Below, one piece after another: positions 50,567 to 58,033 of a stretch of 64,000 bases of DNA. Each line of letters opens with the position of its first letter. Positions within the stretch are counted from its first letter, which is position 1. The stretch covers positions 41,578 to 105,577 of the forward strand of contig JALHOJ010000003.1 in NCBI GenBank assembly GCA_022843045.1, given 5' to 3'. This DNA is from Phycisphaerales bacterium. Lineage in GTDB: Bacteria; Planctomycetota; Phycisphaerae; Phycisphaerales; UBA1924. A program made the translations under genes and the position numbers. A model generated the notes under the pieces. The model did no database searches. It was not told the DNA's origin and was given only the letters and a program-made list of their open reading frames with translations.

Positions 50567-52084
50567 TCACCGCGAAAACGGCAGCGGATCCGCCGCCTTG
50601 CCCGCCGCCCAAGCCTTCAGTCGGGGGACCACGAGTTCCAGATACAGAATCTTCGCGCACGCCGCGACCGGAATCGCGAGCAAGAGACCGTACACCCCGC
50701 CCAAGACGCCACCAGCGATGCTGGCGAAGAGGATCATGGGCATGCTCATGTCCGTGTTCTTGCCCTGAATCTTGGGCGTGAGGATGTAGTCATCCAGCAC
50801 CTGCGAGATGCCTTGCACCAGCATCGGCGCGCCCACGATGAACCACCACGAGTCACGGATGTCATTGTGCAGTGTCGGGTTCAGGGCCATCAGCAGCATC
50901 GCGACCGGCATGCCCACGCTCGCGCCATATGGCACCAGTGTCAGCAGACCCACGATCGGCCCCACGATAAACGCCGCCGGCACGCCGATGATCAAGTACG
51001 CGATCGTGAACAGCACCATCTGGCACAGGCAGATGGTCAGCCGCCCGCGGACAAAGCCAGCGATGACGCGATCCATGCGGGAGGCGAGTTCGAACGCCCG
51101 CGGCTGGGCGGCGATGGGAACAAGCTCCTTGAACGCGCTCAGCACCCGATCCCAACTTACGCAGAAGAAGTAGAAGAAGAACAGCGTCAGGAACCCGCCA
51201 AAAAGCAGCGTCGCGAATGAGCCCGCGACTCGTCCCAGCGTTCCCAATGCGCCCGCCCCGACGCGAACCGCTCGCGCGCCCAGATCGCCCGCATGATTTC
51301 GCAGCCACTCTACCGCCTGACTGGTAATCTGTGCCACGCCCGACGCCACCAAGTCCATCGGCAAAATGCTCGCGCTGCCCGCGTCGTCAGTCAAGACCGC
51401 CGGGTCGCTGTCCGTCGACGTCAAAGCGCCTTGTATCGCTTCCGCTTCCGTCTCAGTCTTCGTCAGTGTCGCCGCGGCGCTCTCCGACGCGGTATCAGGC
51501 GTGGGGGGCTTCGCCCCAGGATCGTTCACGTTGCTCGATGACTCTGCATCCTTCCCCTTGATGCCCCGCTTCGCGCCCTCCACGGCACTGTCGACCGCCG
51601 CCCGCGCTTCCTGCTTGATCAGCCAATCCGCAAGCGAACGCCACCGCTCGCCCGGCAGCCCGTCCCGCAGCGCCTTGTCCTCCGGCTTGTCGAGCACCTT
51701 CAGCAGTTGCTGGATATTCGCTGATTGCGTCTGCACGAACGCCGAGCCCTGAGCCAGGCCAAATGCGATGCCAAAGCCCGCTGGCGCGACCACCACGAGC
51801 GTGCTGATGACGATGATCGAGAGCGCCACAAACGGCCGACGCACCCGGTCGCGCTTGGTCGCCCAGCGAACCACCGGCTCAAATAAGTATGCCAGCAGCA
51901 GCGCGAGCAGGATCGGCACCGTGACGATCGACAGGCGATACCCCAGCCACAACAGCCCCAGAATCGCGACGACAATCATCACGTCCCGCAGCGGCTGAAT
52001 TTGCCACAGGTGCAAACGCGACCACGCCGGTGCTGCGTTGGCGTTTGGCGGCGGCGGAGATTGTGTCGGCGTCGCTGGGTCCAC
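50567..52084 (-). CDS. AI-2E family membrane exporter
   Basis: A 505-residue integral membrane protein of the AI-2E/PerM family. The N-terminal helices include VMIVVAILGLLWLGYRL and VPILLALLLAYLFEPVV, followed by LSIIVISTLVVVAPAGFGIA. A cytoplasmic insert of about 100 residues (residues about 145-245, SSSNVNDPGAKPPTPDTASE) separates it from the C-terminal helices (GSFATLLFGGFLTLFFFYFF) with the family motif AFIVGPIVGLLTLVPYGASV and DDYILTPKIQG. Relatives transport AI-2 or act as Na+/H+ or lipid exporters; the substrate is not predictable. It is convergent with the carbonic anhydrase, 16 bases between stops. Confidence 0.88.
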   Translation of the reverse strand: MDPATPTQSPPPPNANAAPAWSRLHLWQIQPLRDVMIVVAILGLLWLGYRLSIVTVPILLALLLAYLFEPVVRWATKRDRVRRPFVALSIIVISTLVVVAPAGFGIAFGLAQGSAFVQTQSANIQQLLKVLDKPEDKALRDGLPGERWRSLADWLIKQEARAAVDSAVEGAKRGIKGKDAESSSNVNDPGAKPPTPDTASESAAATLTKTETEAEAIQGALTSTDSDPAVLTDDAGSASILPMDLVASGVAQITSQAVEWLRNHAGDLGARAVRVGAGALGTLGRVAGSFATLLFGGFLTLFFFYFFCVSWDRVLSAFKELVPIAAQPRAFELASRMDRVIAGFVRGRLTICLCQMVLFTIAYLIIGVPAAFIVGPIVGLLTLVPYGASVGMPVAMLLMALNPTLHNDIRDSWWFIVGAPMLVQGISQVLDDYILTPKIQGKNTDMSMPMILFASIAGGVLGGVYGLLLAIPVAACAKILYLELVVPRLKAWAAGKAADPLPFSR

Positions 52085-52245
52085 GGGGTGGACGTTAGGA
52101 CGCTTGGGGTGACCCCTCGCTCCGCAGGGGGCGGTCTATGGGCGAGGCCAGCGACAACTGCGGTTTGCGGCGGGGGGCAGCGGGTGATCGCGGGGCCGGG
52201 GGCGGGGAGGGGGGGAGGGGGGCGGGGGCCGACCTCCCGCGGTTC

Positions 52246-54483
52246 TTACTCGCAAGGCCCTTCGCTGAAGACGCGCAGGAACGCTTCGACGTCCAGAGGA
52301 TCAAACAGCGACCCATCGTTGTTGAAGTCGATGCTGTCGCAGGTCTGCGTCTCGGGAATGCAAGGGCCCTCGCTAAAGACGCTGAAGAACGCGTCGACAT
52401 CGAGCGGATCAAACAGCGAGCCGTCGTTGTTGAAGTCGATGTCGTTGCAGCCAACCGCCACCAACGCACCCGTCGACACGACCGCAAATCCCTGCGTGCC
52501 CACATTCACGTTCGCCCCTGACACCGTGATCGTCCAGATCCCCGTCTGCGGTCCCGGCAGGATGAACTGCTCGACGTTGTTCTCCGCGTCCGCAACTCCT
52601 CCCGCAATTGACACGCCACTGGCGAGCACGTTGCCGCGATAGATCGTGTTGTCCGGCGCAGTGACGATCAGGTTGAGGTTGTTGACCTCCGGGCTCGCGA
52701 CGCCCGCCGTCGCGGGCGCATCGGTCCAGGTGAGCGTGACTTCGAGCGGTTCGCTGGCGCTCTGCACATTGACTCGGAACGAACGCGACTGGCCCGTCGC
52801 CAATGCCCGCTCGGTCCCGCTCCAAGTGTCCCACACCGCGAGTGTGCGAGTCTCTGCGGGCACGCGATTCGCGAGGAACAGCACGTTGTCCGCCAGCACG
52901 CGTCCCCAGCCATCGCGCGTGCCTGGATACCCGGGCCAGCCCGTCACATCGACCCCGCTGTTGACCACCATCGCCTTGAGCAATGCACCGCTGGGCACGA
53001 TCGCGTTGGAAGGTGTGGGGGAGCCGCTGGGATACCACCCCTGCGTGAAGTACTGACGAATCAGCGTCGCAACACCCGCCGCAGCCGGGCACGCCATCGA
53101 CGTGCCCGAGCTCAGCACCGTACCGCAGCCCGAACTCGCCGACGACGCGTTGATCTGGCAACCCGGCGCGACGACGTCGGGCTTGATGCGACCATCCAGG
53201 CTGGGGCCCTCGCCCCCGCCGCAGGCCTGGTCCTGCACCGGTGCGTTGCCGCTCGAGCCGACGCCCACGACGTTCTTCGCGTTCTCAGGGTTGCGGATCA
53301 GGGACGAGTTGCTGGTGCTGTACAGCAGCAACTGGTCCTGGTTGGTCCACATGAAGTTGTCGATCGCCCGGCAGGTGCTGTCATAGCTTCGGGTATTGTC
53401 GTTGCCCCAGCTATTGCTGTGCACGAACGCGCCTTGCGTGCGATGCAGTTCAAATCGTGAGTAGACGTTGGCCTCGCCAAACGCCGGATAGGTGTTGTAC
53501 ACCATCCGCGCGCCATACGCCACGCCCTGAAGGTCCGGGCTGGCGCCGGGCGGCGGCACGGCCGGGCCAGTGTCGCCGCCGATCGCGTTCGAGAGCAGAA
53601 TGCCGCTGGTGTGCGTGCCGTGGAAGGCGTATGACACGGCGTTGAAGTTGTACGCGTGGATCTTGCGGTGCGAGGGGCCGATGGGGTTGGTATCGGCAAG
53701 CCCGCAATGGTTGATGTCGGGCGCGCTGTCCACGACGCCCACGATCTGACCCACGCCCGTCAGTCCAGCGTCGTACAACGCGAAGTTGTCCTGCTGATTG
53801 GTCGTGACGACCCAGCGAGTGGCGAGCGTGCTGCGCGTCGTGAACTCCGGCGCAGGCTCGGCGAACAGCAGTTCGGGAATGCCCGCCAACTGCGGCACCT
53901 GCTGCGCAGGCAGCGATACCTGCACCACCAGCGATTCGCCCACGAGTTCGGAGTCGAGGAACGCGCTGCCTGGAATCCGCGCGAGCGACGCGGCAAAGTC
54001 CGCAGCAACAACGCCCGGGATCAGCGTCAGTGTCGCAGCAACGTCACCCCGCGCAGCCAGCGCGATGCGCTCAGGAGTCGCAAACGCCGGCTGCAGGGCC
54101 GAAAGCTCCGGTGAGAGCTTCCACGCGTCCTGCCACGTATGCACGGACGCAATCACCCCCGTATCGCGCAGCCGCGCAGGCGTGGTCGCGCGAAGGTCCG
54201 CGAGAAACGACTGCACGGGCAGGAACCCCAGCGTTCGCACCCCCGCGAGTTCCAGAGCATCACGCACCGCCTGCGACATCGGCTGGCGAAGCACGATCAC
54301 ATACGCCGGAGCCGTGAACGCCGCGCCACCTCGAAGCAGGTCGGGAAGATCGCGCGTCTGCACAGGCCCGATGGCCAGATCCAGCGTCCCCGCCCCCGGC
54401 ACGACCACATCGGCCCGAGACGAAACCGCCAGCCCGGCAACAGCAAACATCGCGAGGGCCCGAATGGCGTTGGAATGCATCAT
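52246..54483 (-). CDS. Secreted subtilisin-like serine protease with DFNNDG tail repeats
   Basis: A 745-residue exported peptidase S8. Signal peptide AIRALAMFAVAGLAVSSRA; a pro-region of about 220 residues; catalytic Asp in IVGVVDSAPDINHCGL (near 249), His in YAFHGTHTSGILLS (near 286) and Ser in VLSSGTSMACPAAAGVATLI (near 459). A P/C-terminal jelly-roll domain (RVNVQSASEPLEVTLTWTDA) follows. The last 70 residues hold two nearly identical repeats with DFNNDGSLFDPLDV, each closed by Cys residues (FSVFSEGPC and FLRVFSEGPC). The repeats have an EF-hand-like calcium loop and resemble dockerins, as in many Phycisphaerae extracellular proteins. ATG 54483 has GAAAG upstream. Confidence 0.92.
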   Translation of the reverse strand: MMHSNAIRALAMFAVAGLAVSSRADVVVPGAGTLDLAIGPVQTRDLPDLLRGGAAFTAPAYVIVLRQPMSQAVRDALELAGVRTLGFLPVQSFLADLRATTPARLRDTGVIASVHTWQDAWKLSPELSALQPAFATPERIALAARGDVAATLTLIPGVVAADFAASLARIPGSAFLDSELVGESLVVQVSLPAQQVPQLAGIPELLFAEPAPEFTTRSTLATRWVVTTNQQDNFALYDAGLTGVGQIVGVVDSAPDINHCGLADTNPIGPSHRKIHAYNFNAVSYAFHGTHTSGILLSNAIGGDTGPAVPPPGASPDLQGVAYGARMVYNTYPAFGEANVYSRFELHRTQGAFVHSNSWGNDNTRSYDSTCRAIDNFMWTNQDQLLLYSTSNSSLIRNPENAKNVVGVGSSGNAPVQDQACGGGEGPSLDGRIKPDVVAPGCQINASSASSGCGTVLSSGTSMACPAAAGVATLIRQYFTQGWYPSGSPTPSNAIVPSGALLKAMVVNSGVDVTGWPGYPGTRDGWGRVLADNVLFLANRVPAETRTLAVWDTWSGTERALATGQSRSFRVNVQSASEPLEVTLTWTDAPATAGVASPEVNNLNLIVTAPDNTIYRGNVLASGVSIAGGVADAENNVEQFILPGPQTGIWTITVSGANVNVGTQGFAVVSTGALVAVGCNDIDFNNDGSLFDPLDVDAFFSVFSEGPCIPETQTCDSIDFNNDGSLFDPLDVEAFLRVFSEGPCE

Positions 54484-54852
54484 GGCTGATCTTTCGGGCG
54501 GGCTCCCGGCGTGGCCGGAGCATGAAGTGGACACATGGCAGTGGAGCAGTGGACGCGGACAGAGATGTATCGGCCCCAAACAAGCGACGCGCGAGACCGA
54601 ACCGGCCCGCGATTGGGCAAGGGGCTAGAAGGGATACGTATGGGGCGGATTCGGGGTTTCGGCAAGGTGGTTTTCGGACACGAAACCAACGCAAACTCGC
54701 ACGAAACGGGTGATCGGGGCAGGGGAGTGCCCCGGGCAAGGCCGCCGGCTGCGTTTCCATCGCAACCGCATCCCCCGAATAGCATCCGAGAACCGCGTTT
54801 TGGCGATTGCAAGGCACACGCTTGAACGCCGGGGAAAGCAATAGGAGTCATC

Positions 54853-55419
54853 ATGCCCAAGGTCGTCGTCGTCTATCACAGCGGGTTCGGTCACACCAAG
54901 GTCATCGCCGAGGATGTCCTCGCGGGCGTCAAGTCCGTCGCCGGCATCGACGCCGAACTGGTCCCAGTCGCCGACCTCCCTGCCCCGGGCCCCGATCGCA
55001 GCATGGGCGGCAAGTGGAGCAGCCTCGCCGCCGCCGACTGCATCATCTTCGGCACCCCGACCTACATGGGCAGCGTCTCCGCCGACTTCAAGAAATTCAT
55101 GGACAACTCGGGAGGCCTGTGGTTTGGCCAGGCTTGGAAGGACAAACTCGCCGCAGGCTTTACCAACAGTGGCGGCATGAACGGCGACAAGCAGAACACC
55201 CTCCACACTCTCGCGAACTTCGCGGCCCAGCACTCGATGATCTGGGTGTCGCAAGGCATGATGACCGCCAACGGCGTCAACCGCCTGGGCAGCTACCTGG
55301 GCATGATGGCTCAATCAGGCAACGGCCCGGCCCCCGACAGCGTCAACGCTGAAGATCGCCAGACCGCCAAACTCTTCGGCGAACGGGTGGCAAAGGTCGC
55401 GCTGCGATGGGCGAAGTAA
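54853..55419 (+). CDS. Flavodoxin-fold NAD(P)H oxidoreductase (WrbA-like)
   Basis: A 188-residue cytosolic FMN protein. It has a phosphate loop YHSGFGHTKVIAEDV, a long segment ending in FGTPTYMGSVSADFKKFMDN, and NSGGMNGDKQNTLHTLANFA. WrbA-type quinone reductases have this arrangement. The final helix (QTAKLFGERVAKVALRWAK) is intact. TAGGAGT precedes ATG 54853. Its neighbours are the divergent protease and, convergently, the Sua5-phosphatase fusion. Confidence 0.9.
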   Translation: MPKVVVVYHSGFGHTKVIAEDVLAGVKSVAGIDAELVPVADLPAPGPDRSMGGKWSSLAAADCIIFGTPTYMGSVSADFKKFMDNSGGLWFGQAWKDKLAAGFTNSGGMNGDKQNTLHTLANFAAQHSMIWVSQGMMTANGVNRLGSYLGMMAQSGNGPAPDSVNAEDRQTAKLFGERVAKVALRWAK

Positions 55420-55448
55420 CGGGCGCAAAGTAACGAGGTAGGTCAAGC

Positions 55449-56612
55449 CTACCAAGTCTCCAGAATCCCTTTTCGCTGGGGCGGCAGGATCAAGCCTCGT
55501 TCGCTGAGTCGCTGCTCAACGAACTTGGCTATTGCCTGCGCCGCGTTGCGATAGTCCGCCAGCGTGCCGCCGATTGGGTCGGGAATGTCGCGTCCCGAGG
55601 GATCCAGCAGCACGATCTTGTCCTTCGCGCCCGGCGCGACTTCCAGCACCCGCTGGGCGTGCCCCTTGGTCATCGCGAAGATCACATCCGCGCCCTCGAC
55701 CATCGCCCGCGTGAGGTGCGTGGCCCGATGGGGCGAAGGGCCCGGCTTGATGCCCAGCCCGCCAAGGGCTTCGCCAGCTTCCGGAGTCATCGGATCGCCG
55801 TCAAACGCGCTCACGCCCGCGCTCGACACGCGCGTCGGCTTCATCGTGACGCCCGGCTTCGCGAGCAGGTGCCGCGCAACCGCTTCAGCCATGGGGCTGC
55901 GACATGTGTTGCCCGTGCACACGAACAAGACGCTGGTCTCGACGCGCGCACGAACCTGGCCTTCGCTTATCGCCCCAGCGCCCTCAAACTTCCACCATCC
56001 ATCGCGCGTGAGGCGCACCGTGGTCGAACCCGTCTGGTATCGCGTCGGCCCAGCGTCGATGACCTCCGCAATGCCCAAGCCGGCTGCTGCCCGCTGCGCA
56101 TCGCTGGGAAGCGTGATGCCATCGCCCATGCCGCTGAGCCCCGCGACACGATCCGCGACAACCGGTGCATCAACGCGATCGAGCACGCGCCGGCACGCAT
56201 CGTGATCGGGCACTCGCACGCTCCAGATCGGCTCCGCGTCGTCTCGCTCCATCAGCTTGGGAATCAACGGATGTGCCGCGCTGACTTCACGCATGGTCCG
56301 AGCAACCGGCTCAACAAGAAATCGCACTGGCCCGGGCGTGAGCGTGCGAAGCAGGTGCAGGTGGACTGGCGTCCGGATGTTCAGTCTTTCAATCACCACG
56401 TCCGCACTGGCAGCGTGCCACGTGCCGGGCACGGGCCCGTCGGGTCGCAGTTTGTGCAACTCTCCGACGCGATCCGCCCGCACGAACACGCCGTACACGG
56501 TGTCGGTCGGTAGGACAACCGCGCGGCCTTCGCTCAACGCTCGGGCGGCCCGCTCGATCTGCTCGGGCGTGACAGGGGCCCGCTCTGCCAGTTTGGACGC
56601 ATCGACGCTCAC
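55449..56612 (-). CDS. Fusion of a Sua5/YrdC-like domain and a low-molecular-weight protein tyrosine phosphatase
   Basis: A 387-residue cytoplasmic protein. The N-terminal about 220 residues look like a Sua5/YrdC threonylcarbamoyl-AMP synthase domain: AVVLPTDTVYGVFVRA, a late TLTPGPVRFLVEPVA, PDHDACRRVLDRV and GSTTVRLTRDG. However, KxRxxxKP-like and SxN active-site features are eroded (KLRPDGP and VADRVAGLSG instead), so catalysis is doubtful. The C-terminus is a low-molecular-weight phosphatase with P-loop VLFVCTGNTCRSPMAEAVAR (CxxxxxR) and the DPSGRDIPDPIGG acid loop. The start is probably GTG 56612 (VSVDASKLA); the open frame above lacks homology. Fused domains suggest a joint role, unknown. 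Confidence 0.83.
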   Translation of the reverse strand: MSVDASKLAERAPVTPEQIERAARALSEGRAVVLPTDTVYGVFVRADRVGELHKLRPDGPVPGTWHAASADVVIERLNIRTPVHLHLLRTLTPGPVRFLVEPVARTMREVSAAHPLIPKLMERDDAEPIWSVRVPDHDACRRVLDRVDAPVVADRVAGLSGMGDGITLPSDAQRAAAGLGIAEVIDAGPTRYQTGSTTVRLTRDGWWKFEGAGAISEGQVRARVETSVLFVCTGNTCRSPMAEAVARHLLAKPGVTMKPTRVSSAGVSAFDGDPMTPEAGEALGGLGIKPGPSPHRATHLTRAMVEGADVIFAMTKGHAQRVLEVAPGAKDKIVLLDPSGRDIPDPIGGTLADYRNAAQAIAKFVEQRLSERGLILPPQRKGILETW

Positions 56613-56846
56613 GCGGGAGATGTTAGGATGCTCCGGACACGATTCCGACGAGGGAAAGTGGGGTGGCGATGGTCCCGCTAGACTTCTCGCGATCCAGCGG
56701 AAAGCTCGGAACCTTGCCCGCACATGCTGCGAACAGATGGACGGGCAAGGTCGACGATCGCGGATCAGCGGTTCCCCTGTGGTGCCGCGTTTCTTCCCGC
56801 GTGTATGAATCTGACGAATCGGCCGTCCGCATTGATGGAGCGCCCC

Positions 56847-57959
56847 ATGCCAACTTCCCGGCCCGCACCCGCGACGAATCACCGCTCGCTCTCCGCTTCG
56901 CGTCGCGGCTTCAGCATCACCGAGCTCCTGGTGGTTATCTTCGTGATCGCGCTCATCATCGCGATCACGGTGCCAGCTCTGTCCAGCGCTCGCGCCAGTG
57001 CAAAGCGCACCGAAACCTCGCAGTTGCTCTCGACCTTGGCTTCGGGCGTCGCCCAGTTCCGCCTCGACGAGAACCGCCAGCCTGGGTACTTCAGCGTCCA
57101 GGACATGGGTCACTCCGAGAACGCCACCGAAGGCTTCTCCGGGATGCAGAACATCATGCTCGAGATGCTGGGCGGCATCGTGCCCGACAACACACCCGCC
57201 GGCGCGAACATCATCTCCGTCGGCCCTCGCTCCGGCAATGCCTCAAAGGTCAAGGTGGATCGCAATCAGATCAACCTCGCGCAACCAGGCGGCCGCAAGT
57301 TGTATTGGGCGAGTCTTGGCTCGAAGGTCTTCGAGCGTGCGGACGAGAATGGACTGCCAGTTGACATCTCTACCGTCCGCCGTCTTGGATTTACGCCCGG
57401 CAACGCCTCTCCGACAGGTAACCAGCAGATTCGCGAAATCGTAGATGCATTCGGCTCGCCGGTGCTGGCATGGGCCGCGGACGACTCCATCCGCACTCCC
57501 GTGACATCCGTTGACGACTTCGCCCGGATCGACAGCGACAGTCAGCCGATTCGCTCTCGGTACTACTGGAACAGCAACGCCGCGTTCCTGGCCAATGGCG
57601 TGCAGGTCGGCGTCCAAGCGAAGCTGCAGTATGAGGCCCCGCCCGACAGTGGCATCATTCGAAGCATGATCAGCCAACAGCGTACCGCAGTAGATCGCCA
57701 ACGCACGCTGACGGGGCTTCTCGGCAACCCCGGCTCGCCCCTGAACCCAACTGATACCACGATCACCAACATCCTGCCTAGCGCGCCTTTGGCCAGCGTC
57801 ACGTTCCACGCGGCGGGCCGCGATGGATACTACCTGGGCATCGCCAATGCCGGCGCAAAGCAGGCTGGACCGTCCGGGGCTCCGATTCTGGACTACGGCA
57901 AGGTGCTCCGCGACAAGCTCGTCGAGAAGTTTGACGATGTAGTCCAGGCGGCGAACTGA
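56847..57959 (+). CDS. Type II secretion/type IV pseudopilin-like protein
   Basis: A 370-residue protein. Leader peptide of about 20 residues, then the prepilin cleavage and stalk RGFSITELLVVIFVIALIIA with Glu at +5 intact, as needed by a prepilin peptidase. The globular part follows with SARASAKRTETSQLLSTLAS and Asn/Gln-rich loops; no H-x-FADG tail was seen. GGAG upstream supports ATG 56847. It is divergent from the Sua5 fusion and is followed by ComEC in the same direction. Such proteins may scaffold secretion pili in planctomycetes. Confidence 0.84.
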   Translation: MPTSRPAPATNHRSLSASRRGFSITELLVVIFVIALIIAITVPALSSARASAKRTETSQLLSTLASGVAQFRLDENRQPGYFSVQDMGHSENATEGFSGMQNIMLEMLGGIVPDNTPAGANIISVGPRSGNASKVKVDRNQINLAQPGGRKLYWASLGSKVFERADENGLPVDISTVRRLGFTPGNASPTGNQQIREIVDAFGSPVLAWAADDSIRTPVTSVDDFARIDSDSQPIRSRYYWNSNAAFLANGVQVGVQAKLQYEAPPDSGIIRSMISQQRTAVDRQRTLTGLLGNPGSPLNPTDTTITNILPSAPLASVTFHAAGRDGYYLGIANAGAKQAGPSGAPILDYGKVLRDKLVEKFDDVVQAAN

Positions 57960-58033
57960 CGTATTAGCGACGCGAATCAGATCGCGAGCTTGTCCCAAGC
58001 CAGAGCAATTTTGCGTCAATCGTGACTTGACTT

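Noticed and set aside
56613..57113. Upstream extension of the Sua5-phosphatase fusion to 57113
   Set aside because: The extra residues are the mirror of the pseudopilin gene and have no homology; GTG 56612 is enough for the Sua5 domain.
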